Assembly: GCA_026990595.1 (NCBI GenBank)
Contig: JALXCZ010000001.1
Span: 1-64,000 of the forward strand
Reading direction: 5' to 3'
DNA length: 64,000 nt
Source of the DNA: Sulfurovum sp.
GTDB lineage: Bacteria; Campylobacterota; Campylobacteria; Campylobacterales; Sulfurovaceae
Shown here: piece by piece, positions 26,772-36,650 of the stretch
Layout of the letters: the number at the start of each line of letters is the position of its first letter
Numbering within the stretch: the stretch's first letter is position 1
Translations under genes and position numbers: made by a program
Notes under the pieces: model-generated
The model's database searches: none
What the model saw: only the letters and a program-made list of their open reading frames with translations
What the model was told of the DNA's origin: nothing

Positions 26772-26966
26772 TCATACAAGTCCCAATTCTGCAAAAATAG
26801 GCTCTACTTCCATCCACCAATTCTCAAGTTTCAAGATCACATCACTTACAGCATTCTCTTCTTCTTTCCACTCTTTGATCTTCTCTATAATAAGCGGTTT
26901 ATGCTCTTCAGCGATCTTATCTGATTTTTTAATATGTTCTATGGCTTTTTCTATTTTTTGTTTCAT
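26772..26966 (-). CDS. Small charged helical protein, function unknown
   Basis: 64 residues, Glu/Lys-rich and almost certainly helical (KQKIEKAIEHIKKSDKIAEE ... LKLENWWMEVEPIFAEL). No family recognised. The ATG is preceded by AAAGGATATAGAG, a good ribosome site. It is the first of two adjacent small genes between the MBL hydrolase and nhaA. Confidence 0.6.
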   Translation of the reverse strand: MKQKIEKAIEHIKKSDKIAEEHKPLIIEKIKEWKEEENAVSDVILKLENWWMEVEPIFAELGLV

Positions 26967-27029
26967 CTCTATATCCTTTTGTTAGTCTAATTTTGTTAGT
27001 ATAAATCATACCATAAAAAGGGCATATTG

Positions 27030-28202
27030 ATGAACAAATTGCTAAAAGGTTTTATTAAGAACGATTCAACACCAGGTATTTTATTGATCATAGTAACAAT
27101 TTTTGCACTGTTTTTGCAAAACAGTCCCCTTTCTACATTTTATATGAGTTTTTTACATACTCCTGTCGAAATACGTTTTGGTCAGCTGCATATTGCCAAA
27201 CCTCTCCTCCTCTGGGTCAATGACGGATTAATGGCTATCTTCTTCTTTGTTATCGGACTGGAAGTAAAACGTGAAGTAATGGAGGGGCATCTCTCTTCCC
27301 TCTCACAAGTTACACTGCCAGGTATCGCTGCTTTAGGAGGTATGATAGTTCCTGCCCTTGTTTTTGTAGCTTTCAATAATGGTGCAGAGTTTGCCATGAA
27401 CGGTTGGGCCATACCAACGGCTACCGATATTGCTTTTGCTTTGGGTATCTTATCACTGCTTGGAAACCGTGTCCCTGTTTCTCTGAAAATATTTCTCATG
27501 GCACTGGCGATCATAGATGACCTTGGTGCCATTGTCATCATTGCCATATTCTACACTTCCGAACTCTCTACAATGTCCATCGCTATTGCTCTTGGAGCAC
27601 TGGTAATCCTTTTTATTATGAACCGTATGCAGGTTGCCAGACAAGCTGCCTATATTTTAGTGGGCATTGTACTCTGGGTCTCTGTACTGAAATCCGGTGT
27701 ACACGCTACGCTTGCAGGTGTGGCTCTTGCTTTTATGATCCCTATGCACTCTAAAGACGAAAATGGAAAACCCTTCTCCATAGCATACAATATGGAACAC
27801 AATCTACACTACTGGGTGGCCTTTTTCATTCTCCCGCTTTTTGCTTTTGTGAATGCAGGTGTCGACCTTAGAGGCATTTCTTTTGAAGAAATGGGTGGTT
27901 CTGTACCACTGGGTATTATGGCTGGGCTTTTCATAGGAAAGCAGGTAGGCGTCTTTGGCTTCTCATGGGTAGCTATAAAACTCGGTATCGCCTCTTTGCC
28001 AAAAGAAGCAACATGGATAACCCTTTACGGTGTAGCTGTGCTTACCGGTATAGGTTTTACGATGAGTCTTTTTGTAGACACACTTGCCTATGATGATACA
28101 AAAATATTTCATTTTGCCGACAAGCTGGCTATCCTGCTTGGTTCACTCTTTTCCGGATTAGCCGGATACTCTGTTTTAAAGATAGCTACAAAGAAAGTAT
28201 AG
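27030..28202 (+). CDS. nhaA: Na+/H+ antiporter NhaA
   Basis: 390 residues from the ATG at 27030 (the track's TTG is 3 nt earlier). It exchanges external protons for internal sodium across the inner membrane. About 12 membrane segments are visible, with LLLWVNDGLMAIFFFVIGLEVKREV, PTATDIAFALGIL and ALAIIDDLGAIVIIA; the last carries the adjacent Asp pair that forms the ion site. GFTMSLFVDTLAY is near the C-terminus. Sodium export would suit a marine or saline habitat. Confidence 0.96.
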   Translation: MNKLLKGFIKNDSTPGILLIIVTIFALFLQNSPLSTFYMSFLHTPVEIRFGQLHIAKPLLLWVNDGLMAIFFFVIGLEVKREVMEGHLSSLSQVTLPGIAALGGMIVPALVFVAFNNGAEFAMNGWAIPTATDIAFALGILSLLGNRVPVSLKIFLMALAIIDDLGAIVIIAIFYTSELSTMSIAIALGALVILFIMNRMQVARQAAYILVGIVLWVSVLKSGVHATLAGVALAFMIPMHSKDENGKPFSIAYNMEHNLHYWVAFFILPLFAFVNAGVDLRGISFEEMGGSVPLGIMAGLFIGKQVGVFGFSWVAIKLGIASLPKEATWITLYGVAVLTGIGFTMSLFVDTLAYDDTKIFHFADKLAILLGSLFSGLAGYSVLKIATKKV

Positions 28203-28239
28203 TTTTTCTCTTTCCATAAAACAAAAAGCACCATTACGC

Positions 28240-28245
28240 TATAAT
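28240..28245 (+). promoter_or_regulatory. Possible -10 box upstream of valS
   Basis: TATAAT 73 nt before the valS ATG, after a T-rich run. No matching -35 is evident. Sequence match only. Confidence 0.35.
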
Positions 28246-28317
28246 CGCGACAATATATAGGGGTAAAGTGTTTTGTTTTTGTAAAAAAATCACATACCTT
28301 ACTTTATAAGGATAGAA

Positions 28318-30984
28318 ATGAGCGAAACAGTAGAGAAAAAAGCAGGCTATAACCCAAAAGAAGTGGAAGACAGGTACTACAAACTTTGTGAAGCACGTGG
28401 GTATTTTGAGATAGACGGAAACAAGAGTATTCAGGAAGAGGGGAAGAACTTCTCCATCATGATGCCTCCGCCCAACGTCACAGGAAGCCTACACATCGGA
28501 CATGCCCTTACTTTTACACTACAGGACATTATTACTCGTTACAAGCGTATGGATGGGTTTAAGACACTTTGGCAGCCCGGTACTGACCATGCAGGTATAG
28601 CGACACAGAACATTGTTGAAAAACAACTTCTGGCAGAGGGTACGACCAAAGAGGAAATAGGACGAGAAAAGTTTTTAGAGCGCGCCTGGCTTCAGAAGGA
28701 GACTTCAGGCGGGAATATCGTTCACCAGATGCGAAAACTGGGTGTAACACCTGCCTGGAAACGTGAACGCTTCACTATGGATGAAGGACTGAAAGAAGCA
28801 GTTAAAGAAGCTTTTGTTTCACTTTACAATGAAGGGCATATCACACAAAATACCTACATGGTGAACTGGTGTACCCATGACGGCGCACTTTCTGACATTG
28901 AAGTAGAGCATGAAGAGGTCAACGGCAAATTCTATCATATGATCTATAAATTTGCTGACGGAAGCGGAGAGGTAGAGGTAGCAACAACCAGACCGGAAAC
29001 ATACTTCGGAGATACTGCCATCATGGTACATCCTGATGATCCGCGCTATAAAGATATTGTCGGTAAAGAGATTCTGCTTCCGCTTACCGACAGAAAGATC
29101 AAAGTCATCACTGATGAGTATGTAGACAGGGAATTTGGTACAGGTGTGGTAAAAGTCACACCTGCACATGACCAAAATGACTACGAAGTAGGGAAAAGAC
29201 ACAACCTCGAAATTGTGAAGGTATTCGATGAAAAAGGTATTTTAAATGAGTATTGTGGGGAATTTGCCGGACTTGAGCGTCTTGAGGCACGTCCTGCCAT
29301 CGTCAAAGCACTTGAAAATGCCGGACATATCGTCAAAATAGAAGACCATGTGCATCAGGTAGGTCACTGCTACCGCTGTAAAAATATTGTGGAGCCTTTT
29401 ATTTCCAAGCAGTGGTTCTTAGATTCTGAAGTGGCACAAGCATCTATTAGAAAGACCAAAGAAGAGACCAAAGAACGTGCTGCACATGGAGGAAGCCTCT
29501 TTCACCCTGCACACTGGATAAACTCCTACACAGCATGGATGGATGAACTGCGTCCATGGTGTATCTCCCGTCAGTTGTGGTGGGGACATCGTATTCCGGT
29601 CTTTACCTGTGATGACTGCGGACACCAGTGGGCAGACAAAGCAGACCATCCCGAAGCTTGTCCACAATGTGACTCCGGGCATATAACACAAGACCCTGAT
29701 GTACTCGATACATGGTTCTCTTCTGCCTTATGGGCAATGTCACCCCTTGGCTGGGGGAACAACGGTAAATTACATGCACTCTATAATGATACCGATATGG
29801 AAGATTTCTATCCGAACTCTCTGCTTATTACCGGCTTTGATATTATGTTCTTCTGGGTAGCACGTATGATGATGATGAGTGAACATTTTACCGGTGAACT
29901 GCCGTTCAAAGACATTTACATGCATGCACTTGTGCGTGATGAACATGGAGCGAAGATGTCCAAGTCCAAAGGGAATGTCATCGATCCGCTTGATATGGTT
30001 GAAGAGCACTCTGCGGACATTATCCGCTTTACCCTTGCCTATTTGGCGGTACAGGGGCGTGATATTAAACTTGGGGCTAAGAACCTTGAACAGTTCAGAA
30101 ACTTCACGAACAAGCTTTACAATGCAACAAATTACCTACAGCTTAATGTGGATACGTTTAAAGACTTAAAAGAGATTGAGGTAAAAACACCACTGGGCCG
30201 CTATATGCAAAGCAGACTTGCTTTAGCTGTTAAAGAAGTACGTGAGAGCTTGGAGACTTACAAATTCAATGAATCTGCAAGAATTCTTTACAACTTTGTC
30301 TGGAATGAATTCTGTGACTGGGGGATCGAGTACTCCAAAGCAGATAGAGAGAGTGTGGCAGAGTTGGGCGCTATTTTTAAAGAGACGTTAAAAATGGTTT
30401 CTCCATTCATGCCGTTCATCTCTGACCATCTTTACCACAAACTAAGCGGTACTATCCTTGAAGAAGGAGAGTCACTCATGGTGATGCACTTTCCTAAAGA
30501 GATAAGCACAGATGAAGAGGCTGAAAAGATGTTTGCCATCATTGAAGAATCCATTACTGCCCTGCGCCGTGCAAAAGTCATCATCGACATGGGGAACTCC
30601 AAAATAGACAAAGCGTACATCAAACTGGATGATGGTGTGAACATTGATACTGCTATGGCCAAACCGTTCATTCAAAAGCTTGCAAAAGTAGATGAGATAG
30701 AATTTGTCGATGCAAAAGTATCTGACAGTATTACTGATGTGTCTGATAATTTGGAAGTCTATCTGCCTACCGGAGAGATAGATATGACCCCTATTATCAA
30801 CAAGCTTACACGCCAAAAAGAGAAACTTGAAAAAGAGATAGTCAAACTTAACGGTATGCTGAACAATGAACGTTTCGTAGCCAATGCCCCTGAAGCTGTC
30901 ATTGCCGAAAACAGACAGGCACTCGAAGATGCACAGAACAAAATGGCAAAAGTAAGCACAGAGCTTGAAGGGTTCGGTGCCTGA
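28318..30984 (+). CDS. valS: Valyl-tRNA synthetase
   Basis: 888 residues, class I aminoacyl-tRNA synthetase. It charges tRNA-Val and edits mischarged threonine. HIGH-type signature is PPPNVTGSLHIGHALTFT; the editing CP1 domain is residues ~190-380 with TRPETYFGDTAIMVHPDD; the KMSKS loop is GAKMSKSKGNVIDPL; the C-terminal coiled-coil arm (LTRQKEKLEKEIVKLNGML) is present. A Zn-finger-like set of Cys pairs (CDDCGHQW...CPQCDSGH) occurs around 440-465. AAGGATAGAA precedes the ATG. The stop overlaps the Sel1-protein start. Confidence 0.97.
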   Translation: MSETVEKKAGYNPKEVEDRYYKLCEARGYFEIDGNKSIQEEGKNFSIMMPPPNVTGSLHIGHALTFTLQDIITRYKRMDGFKTLWQPGTDHAGIATQNIVEKQLLAEGTTKEEIGREKFLERAWLQKETSGGNIVHQMRKLGVTPAWKRERFTMDEGLKEAVKEAFVSLYNEGHITQNTYMVNWCTHDGALSDIEVEHEEVNGKFYHMIYKFADGSGEVEVATTRPETYFGDTAIMVHPDDPRYKDIVGKEILLPLTDRKIKVITDEYVDREFGTGVVKVTPAHDQNDYEVGKRHNLEIVKVFDEKGILNEYCGEFAGLERLEARPAIVKALENAGHIVKIEDHVHQVGHCYRCKNIVEPFISKQWFLDSEVAQASIRKTKEETKERAAHGGSLFHPAHWINSYTAWMDELRPWCISRQLWWGHRIPVFTCDDCGHQWADKADHPEACPQCDSGHITQDPDVLDTWFSSALWAMSPLGWGNNGKLHALYNDTDMEDFYPNSLLITGFDIMFFWVARMMMMSEHFTGELPFKDIYMHALVRDEHGAKMSKSKGNVIDPLDMVEEHSADIIRFTLAYLAVQGRDIKLGAKNLEQFRNFTNKLYNATNYLQLNVDTFKDLKEIEVKTPLGRYMQSRLALAVKEVRESLETYKFNESARILYNFVWNEFCDWGIEYSKADRESVAELGAIFKETLKMVSPFMPFISDHLYHKLSGTILEEGESLMVMHFPKEISTDEEAEKMFAIIEESITALRRAKVIIDMGNSKIDKAYIKLDDGVNIDTAMAKPFIQKLAKVDEIEFVDAKVSDSITDVSDNLEVYLPTGEIDMTPIINKLTRQKEKLEKEIVKLNGMLNNERFVANAPEAVIAENRQALEDAQNKMAKVSTELEGFGA

Positions 30985-31568
30985 TGCAACGCACTATAAA
31001 AGAGGCATACGACGCCCTTATTACCAAAAAATATGACCAAGCATTTACACTTTATAGCCAACTGGTAGAAGAGAAAGAGCCGACAAGTTTTTACTATCTT
31101 GGCTTTCTCCATTTTAGAGGTTTTGGTGTGCCACAGGACTCTAAAAAAGCCTTTAGCTACTATCTCGAAGCAGCCACCAGAGAAGTCCCTGTCGCACAGT
31201 TTGAAGTGGCACTTATGCTTGAAAACGGCGAAGGGTGCGAACAGAATTTTTCAGAAGCTGCATTCTGGTACGAAGAAGCTGCAAAACGCGGAAATATTGA
31301 TGCATTCAATAACCTTGCAGCTATGTTCAAAGAGGGACGCGGTGTAGAGCAGGACTATAAAAAAGCCTATGTACTCTTTAAAAAAGCCGCCATAGAGGGA
31401 AATGCCTCTGCACAGTTCAACCTTGGAGCACTCTATGATATGGGCTTAGGTTGCGAAGAAGACAAAGAGAAAGCCATAGAGTGGTGTAGAAAAGCATCTT
31501 TCCAAGGACACCAAAAGGCCAAAGAGATCATGATGCGGATGCAGAATGACGGACAGGTGGTCTTTTAA
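30984..31568 (+). CDS. Sel1-repeat protein
   Basis: 194 residues made of about four tandem Sel1-like (TPR-related) repeats of ~36 residues with the signatures YYLGFLHFRGFGVPQDSKKA, FEVALMLENGEGCEQNFSEA, NNLAAMFKEGRGVEQDYKKA and FNLGALYDMGLGCEEDKEKA. Such proteins act as protein-binding scaffolds; no signal peptide is seen, so it is probably cytoplasmic. It overlaps the valS stop by 1 nt and ends convergently with the GGDEF-EAL gene, with 4 nt overlap. Confidence 0.9.
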   Translation: MQRTIKEAYDALITKKYDQAFTLYSQLVEEKEPTSFYYLGFLHFRGFGVPQDSKKAFSYYLEAATREVPVAQFEVALMLENGEGCEQNFSEAAFWYEEAAKRGNIDAFNNLAAMFKEGRGVEQDYKKAYVLFKKAAIEGNASAQFNLGALYDMGLGCEEDKEKAIEWCRKASFQGHQKAKEIMMRMQNDGQVVF

Positions 31569-33877
31569 CGTTTCCGTAAATACTTTTTAGCAAAGCTGTC
31601 TGCTTCTATAGGTTTTCCAAAAAGAAATCCCTGATAGATAAGATCTTTATCTATCTCCTCAAGCAGCTCCTTTTGTTTCTCCTCCTCTATACCTTCTACT
31701 ACAATATGATAATGAAACTGTCTTCCGATCGCAAGTATTGTTTTGATCAAAGTAATATCATCTGGTCTGTATTGAATGTCTTTGACAAATTCTCTATCTA
31801 TTTTCAATGTATCGAAAGAGAGTTTTTTCAGATAGGAGAGAGAAGAATATCCTATACCAAAATCATCGATCGCACATTTGATCCCCTCTTTGCGTAAAGC
31901 GTCTATCACATCTTGCGTATCTTCAAAATTATCAATGATCGATCTTTCTGTAATCTCTATCATAATGTCACTGGTTTCCAAACCATACTTTCTAAGTTTA
32001 ACAAGGAATTCAATAACAAAATGATTGACCAGTAACTGTTTAGCATCTATATTGATAGAGATATAATTTAATTTCCAGATATCCTCTTTTTTCAATCGTG
32101 ATATATATTTGCATATCTCTTCGATAAGCCACCATGTCATATCAGAAATAAGACCTGTTTCAATGGCTATTGGAATAAATTCATTTGGTAGTAACAACCC
32201 TTGTTCCGGGTGTTCCCAACGTAAAAGACATTCAGCTGCGACCACACTTTTATTCTCATCATCCTCCATAGTAACCAATGGTTGTAAATAGAGTTGAAGC
32301 TGATTCATTTTGGGTGCAGATGCAAGATCATGCTGTAGTAAAAAAAGTTTTTTTCGTTCTTTATCCAATTGTGTATCATAATAGGAAGTATGGTCATTCC
32401 CTGTTTTTTTTGCCTGATACATTGCAATATCTGCATGACGTATGATCTCTTCAATATCAAAAGTATCAGGTTCAATCGCTACGATCCCGATACTTGTATG
32501 AATGGACAAATTCATATCATTCACAAGAAAAGGCATGGAAAATACTTTTTGTATCCGTTCAATACACGCTTGTGCTGCATAGTGTGTCTCTATCAAATTC
32601 TCTGCAATAAAAGGAGAAACCAAAATAAATTCATCACCACCGAACCTGCTTGCAATACACTCTTTTTTTACAAATTTCGTTAATCTGTTCGCTATGGCAA
32701 TAAGCAGTTCATCCCCGGCTTTATGACCCAGAGAATCGTTGATATGTTTAAATTTATTAAGGTCAAGATAAAAAAGCAGGGAGTAAAAACTTTTATGCTG
32801 CTTTTTTTGCATAAAAGCGCTTATATACTCTGTCAGTCCTCTTCTGTTCAAAAGTGACGTAAGAAGATCATGTTTGGCAAGAAATTCCAATTCTTCTATA
32901 GCAGTATGCTCTCTAGTCTTGTCATCAATGATCCCTATACCACCCAGGACATTCCCCTGATCATCATTGAATGCAAAACAGATGATCTCTGCCCAGAGAT
33001 CAAGTCCCTGTATGGAATGGTAGGGACCTGTATAGACCTGAGAACCGTGATGCAATGCTTTTTTCATAGTATCCAGTACCCTTGAATCAGGTAAAGTAGT
33101 CAGATCAAGTCCTATGATCTGATCTTTTGTTGTCTGAAGAAGTTTAAGCAATGCGTCATTCCCATCTATGATATGCAAATTAAAATCATAGGAGAATATG
33201 GCCAGCGGTGCTTCTTCAACAAAATGATAAAGCAGGTTCTGTTTCTCCTGCAGTGCTTTTTTTACAGTAAATATCTGTGCTTCCTGCCGGATGATCTTAC
33301 GATGCTGTTTTACTCCTTGTACAACCACGATTATTTTAGTAACAATATAGATAATGATCAGAAATGCTATGATCAGATAAAGTTCCGTACCTTGCATCAA
33401 TACAATGAGAAGAAGAGGAAGCATAATAGTTAAGACGTATCCTATAGCTATACGATAATCAGGAGCCAATGCTGTACCTGAACCTCCGGAGAGCCCAAGC
33501 AAGACAATAACAATAAAAAGCTGATGCTGCACACTGTCATCATAAGGAATGACCATAAGTGCCAATGCAGCAAAAAAGGCACCAGTCAAAAATGTCGGTA
33601 CTGCAAAATTTGCATACCATGTTTTAAGGGAATGTTTTTTAGGGTTTTTTCTGAACGAAACAGCAGAAAAAAGTCTATATGTAACCAGCATTAGAAGGAG
33701 AAGATTCCATACAATGATCTCTAAACCAAGTACTGGATAAATAAAATAGGAGATAACAATACTTAAGACGATCACCACCAATAGACTTTTTTCAGACATG
33801 GCATAAAGGTTTGAAACCATTTTATAGTCTATTGGCAACAATGTTTTTAATTGTGTGATCTTCTCCAAAATACTCAT
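31565..33877 (-). CDS. Membrane PAS-GGDEF-EAL cyclic-di-GMP enzyme
   Basis: 770 residues. Five or six membrane helices (~25-190) are followed by a PAS domain (~205-320), a GGDEF domain with intact SRFGGDEFILV, and a C-terminal EAL domain. The EAL signature is ECLLRWEH rather than EALLRW, but the metal and catalytic residues LKIDREFV, DDFGIGYSSLSYL and VVEGIE are kept, so phosphodiesterase activity is possible. The stretch before GGDEF lacks the RxxD inhibitory site. The protein likely senses a membrane or redox signal and makes or breaks c-di-GMP. Start ATG at 33877. Confidence 0.93.
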   Translation of the reverse strand: MSILEKITQLKTLLPIDYKMVSNLYAMSEKSLLVVIVLSIVISYFIYPVLGLEIIVWNLLLLMLVTYRLFSAVSFRKNPKKHSLKTWYANFAVPTFLTGAFFAALALMVIPYDDSVQHQLFIVIVLLGLSGGSGTALAPDYRIAIGYVLTIMLPLLLIVLMQGTELYLIIAFLIIIYIVTKIIVVVQGVKQHRKIIRQEAQIFTVKKALQEKQNLLYHFVEEAPLAIFSYDFNLHIIDGNDALLKLLQTTKDQIIGLDLTTLPDSRVLDTMKKALHHGSQVYTGPYHSIQGLDLWAEIICFAFNDDQGNVLGGIGIIDDKTREHTAIEELEFLAKHDLLTSLLNRRGLTEYISAFMQKKQHKSFYSLLFYLDLNKFKHINDSLGHKAGDELLIAIANRLTKFVKKECIASRFGGDEFILVSPFIAENLIETHYAAQACIERIQKVFSMPFLVNDMNLSIHTSIGIVAIEPDTFDIEEIIRHADIAMYQAKKTGNDHTSYYDTQLDKERKKLFLLQHDLASAPKMNQLQLYLQPLVTMEDDENKSVVAAECLLRWEHPEQGLLLPNEFIPIAIETGLISDMTWWLIEEICKYISRLKKEDIWKLNYISINIDAKQLLVNHFVIEFLVKLRKYGLETSDIMIEITERSIIDNFEDTQDVIDALRKEGIKCAIDDFGIGYSSLSYLKKLSFDTLKIDREFVKDIQYRPDDITLIKTILAIGRQFHYHIVVEGIEEEKQKELLEEIDKDLIYQGFLFGKPIEADSFAKKYLRKR

Positions 33878-33908
33878 AATACATTATACTGTGTATTCTC
33901 TGATTATT

Positions 33909-35177
33909 TCATAGTTCATCTCCTGTTTTAAGGATATCCAGCCCAAAACGTTCCCTTAAATTTTGTATCTCTTTGCTTAATTTTTGATGGATCATATCAC
34001 TTTCAAACTCTATCAGAGAAAGTGTTTTTCTATGGTTGGAGATAAAATTTGAAACATTGAGTGTCAATTTAACAGCACCTTTACAAGAACATGCTATTTC
34101 CTTGTACATCTGTGTGACTATCTCTTTAAATACCATTTCACTGAAAAGACGGTCAACCGTAATACTCTGTTTTACTTTCACGCCATACTCATAATTGATC
34201 TTCAGATAATAGGTGGTAGGATTTGCCTCGATCGTCATAACCATATAGGTAATATGCCTTGCCATGATCATTATACGGCGTTTGATCTCATCGGCATCAT
34301 AGATGGCATCGAATGTCCGGCTGATACCGATAGATTTACGCTCTCTCCGTTCCTCTATTCCCTCATTGTCACTGCCTGTTACCCTGTTATATATCTGTAT
34401 ACCGGGTTTTTTCCAGGAGTAAAGAAGAGACTTGTATCGTTTCACATCGCCCAATGTAGAAATATAATGTTCTTCCAGTCTTTTTTGGAACCCTTTGCCT
34501 ATGCCCGGAAATGCTTTAATAGGTATCTCTTCAATATAGGCATTTATATCTTTTACCTCATAGACTCCGTATGGTTTAGCTGATTCTGTAGCGAGTTTTG
34601 CTATCCACTTTGCTTTAGAGATGCCTATGGAGACGGGGATGTCAAAATGTTGCAGTATTTTTGCCTGTAACATCTTGGCAAAATCATATACCTCTTCATC
34701 CTTGATCCATCCGCTTACATCTGCAAAGAACTCATCTATACTGTACTGCTCTACCAAAGGTATGTGTGCCCTCATAAAAGCATGCATTCTATGTGAAAGT
34801 GTATGATAAAGCGGATAATTTGACGGTACTACCACCATTTCAGGACAAAGCTGCAATGCCAGTGCAATCGGCATTGCCGTCTTTACACCACAGGCTCTTG
34901 CTTCATAACTGGCAGTGGTAATAATGCCTAGTATCTTCTTGCGCCCATCCAAGTTATCTACAAAATAGGATTCAAATGTTTTTTTTCGTTCACTGTAAAA
35001 GACAGGCGTTACAAATGCTCCACTGTTATCATTGATCAGCTTGATATTGGTTCTTTTTCTGTTAAATATCTCCAGATTACTCCGGGAACCCACTGCCATA
35101 GGGATACTTTTTAAAGAATGATCCACACTGCGTTCGGCTGAGGCAAAAAAACTGTCTATATCTATATGAAGGAACAT
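33909..35177 (-). CDS. dinB: Y-family (DinB/Pol IV-like) DNA polymerase
   Basis: 422 residues. Y-family motifs are present: HIDIDSFFASAER (metal Asp), SYEARACGVKTAM, YSIDEFFADVSG (metal Asp-Glu), SIGISKAKWIAKLATESAKPYG and a thumb HhH-like FPGIGKGF. About 45 extra residues (~32-83, including LEIFNRKRTNIKLINDNSGA) separate the PMAVGS strand from ITTASYEAR; in ordinary DinB this loop is very short. The C-terminal little-finger region is recognisable, but no clear β-clamp peptide was found. It makes error-prone or lesion bypass synthesis likely. It is a single gene next to tRNA-Ser. Confidence 0.88.
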   Translation of the reverse strand: MFLHIDIDSFFASAERSVDHSLKSIPMAVGSRSNLEIFNRKRTNIKLINDNSGAFVTPVFYSERKKTFESYFVDNLDGRKKILGIITTASYEARACGVKTAMPIALALQLCPEMVVVPSNYPLYHTLSHRMHAFMRAHIPLVEQYSIDEFFADVSGWIKDEEVYDFAKMLQAKILQHFDIPVSIGISKAKWIAKLATESAKPYGVYEVKDINAYIEEIPIKAFPGIGKGFQKRLEEHYISTLGDVKRYKSLLYSWKKPGIQIYNRVTGSDNEGIEERRERKSIGISRTFDAIYDADEIKRRIMIMARHITYMVMTIEANPTTYYLKINYEYGVKVKQSITVDRLFSEMVFKEIVTQMYKEIACSCKGAVKLTLNVSNFISNHRKTLSLIEFESDMIHQKLSKEIQNLRERFGLDILKTGDEL

Positions 35178-35289
35178 AGTAGAAGTATAGTGTAATAAAG
35201 AGGAACATGTAAAAAATGTGTCATATTGTCATACTATCGGTAAGTTGGTAGCAATTTGGAGGTTATTTATTAAAATATGTATATTAAAG

Positions 35290-35380
35290 TGGCGGACAAG
35301 GAGGGATTCGAACCCTCGGTAAGTTTGCACCTACACGCCCTTAGCAGGGGCGCGGATTCAGCCAGCTCTCCCACTTGTCC
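35290..35380 (-). tRNA. trnS: tRNA-Ser (anticodon GCT)
   Basis: Reading the minus strand: acceptor GGACAAG pairs with CTTGTCC, a 5-bp anticodon stem CGCCC/GGGCG encloses CTGCTAA (anticodon GCT), a long class II variable arm follows, the T-loop contains GGGTTCGAATCCC, and CCA is encoded. It reads AGC/AGU codons. It stands alone between dinB and the GGDEF gene. Confidence 0.95.
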
Positions 35381-35429
35381 ATTGTTGTTTTGTGGGTGAG
35401 ATTATAATGCATTTGGCTTAAATGAAAGC

Positions 35430-36650
35430 TTAAACGATACAGTTTTCTCCACGCTTTTCCAGCTTTTTCAATATTACCCTGTTTTTCCCGTTATTTTTTG
35501 CCTTATAGAGTGCTTTGTCTGCTCTCTGAAGCAGGCTGTTGGCATCATCGCAATCACACTGCCCTCTCCATGCAAGCCCAAAACTTGCTGTTAAATGTCC
35601 AATATGTTTAAATGTATGTTCATCTAGCATTTTGCGTAATGTTTCTGTACGATCCATGGCTCTTTGCAGATCATCCATCTTTAGGACCAGAAGAAACTCT
35701 TCCCCTCCCCATCTGGCAATAAGATCATCCTGACGAATATTTTTTTTGAGCAAAAAGGCGAACTCTTTGAGTACATCATCTCCTACTGTATGTCCGTAAT
35801 TATCATTGACCGCTTTAAAATCATCAATATCCACTACAATCAATGCAAAATTATTTTCTTCTTTCAATAACTGTTCCAATCTTAGATCAAAATATTTCTT
35901 CCTGTATACACTGGTCAGAGCATCCACTTCTACTTCTGCTTCCAAACTTTTTTTCTTTTCATAAATATCAGTAACTCTGGAGAGCGTAAAAAGTCTATGA
36001 GTCTCTTCTATTGCTGTTGACTGCATAATAAAAGTATCATTGCCGATATTAAGATTGATCTCACTGCCTCTGATATGTTTATGCAGTTCATTATAACTTT
36101 TAATGTTTTTATTGACATAGGGGTAGAGTTTCAATGCTTTTGCTTTGATCTCATCCAGATTCTCTGCATGAAAGTAATGAAGAAAAGTCTGATTTGCAAA
36201 TTCAATTCTATCATCTGAATTTGTAACAAAAAGCAGTGAATTCTGTGCATCAATGATCTTCTGCAACGCATGATAAAGCAGTGTAGTCTCGTTACTGTAC
36301 TGCAAAAGCTGCTGTTGTGCCTGTGTCATTTTTGTAATATTCTGAAGTAAGACCAATGCAATGTCATGATTATAATGGTCAAGAGAAATATTCATATAAT
36401 AACCGTTTTTCTGAATGGTCTTAAATGTATATGTGAAATCTTTTTTTTCAAATACTTCCTTTAATTTCTCCTCAAAACCTAAAAATTCCGGCATATGCAT
36501 TAAAACATCATCCCCTTCATAAGGCACATTTTCCATATATTTAAGTACCCCCACAGAAGTATTTACCACCTTAAGATCTCTGTCGATCAGCAGATACTCA
36601 AAAATATTCTTGGAAAGTATCGTATTGAGTATTATCTGTATATTAGTCAT
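35430..36650 (-). CDS. PAS-containing diguanylate cyclase (GGDEF)
   Basis: 406 residues from the ATG at 36650, preceded by GAAGGAGATATTC; the longer ORF runs into the GTPase gene. One or two PAS-like domains (~5-110 and ~130-230) precede the GGDEF domain, whose active site is ARWGGEEFLLVL and whose RQDD, five residues before it, is the usual c-di-GMP inhibitory site. It makes c-di-GMP; no membrane segment is seen. It overlaps the Ras-like GTPase gene by 8 nt, part of the coupled four-gene module at 35.4-39.6 kb. Confidence 0.93.
   Translation of the reverse strand: MTNIQIILNTILSKNIFEYLLIDRDLKVVNTSVGVLKYMENVPYEGDDVLMHMPEFLGFEEKLKEVFEKKDFTYTFKTIQKNGYYMNISLDHYNHDIALVLLQNITKMTQAQQQLLQYSNETTLLYHALQKIIDAQNSLLFVTNSDDRIEFANQTFLHYFHAENLDEIKAKALKLYPYVNKNIKSYNELHKHIRGSEINLNIGNDTFIMQSTAIEETHRLFTLSRVTDIYEKKKSLEAEVEVDALTSVYRKKYFDLRLEQLLKEENNFALIVVDIDDFKAVNDNYGHTVGDDVLKEFAFLLKKNIRQDDLIARWGGEEFLLVLKMDDLQRAMDRTETLRKMLDEHTFKHIGHLTASFGLAWRGQCDCDDANSLLQRADKALYKAKNNGKNRVILKKLEKRGENCIV

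Noticed and set aside
35290-35380. tRNA-Ser as integration site of a genomic island
   Set aside because: No integrase, direct repeat of the tRNA end or foreign genes are seen on either side.
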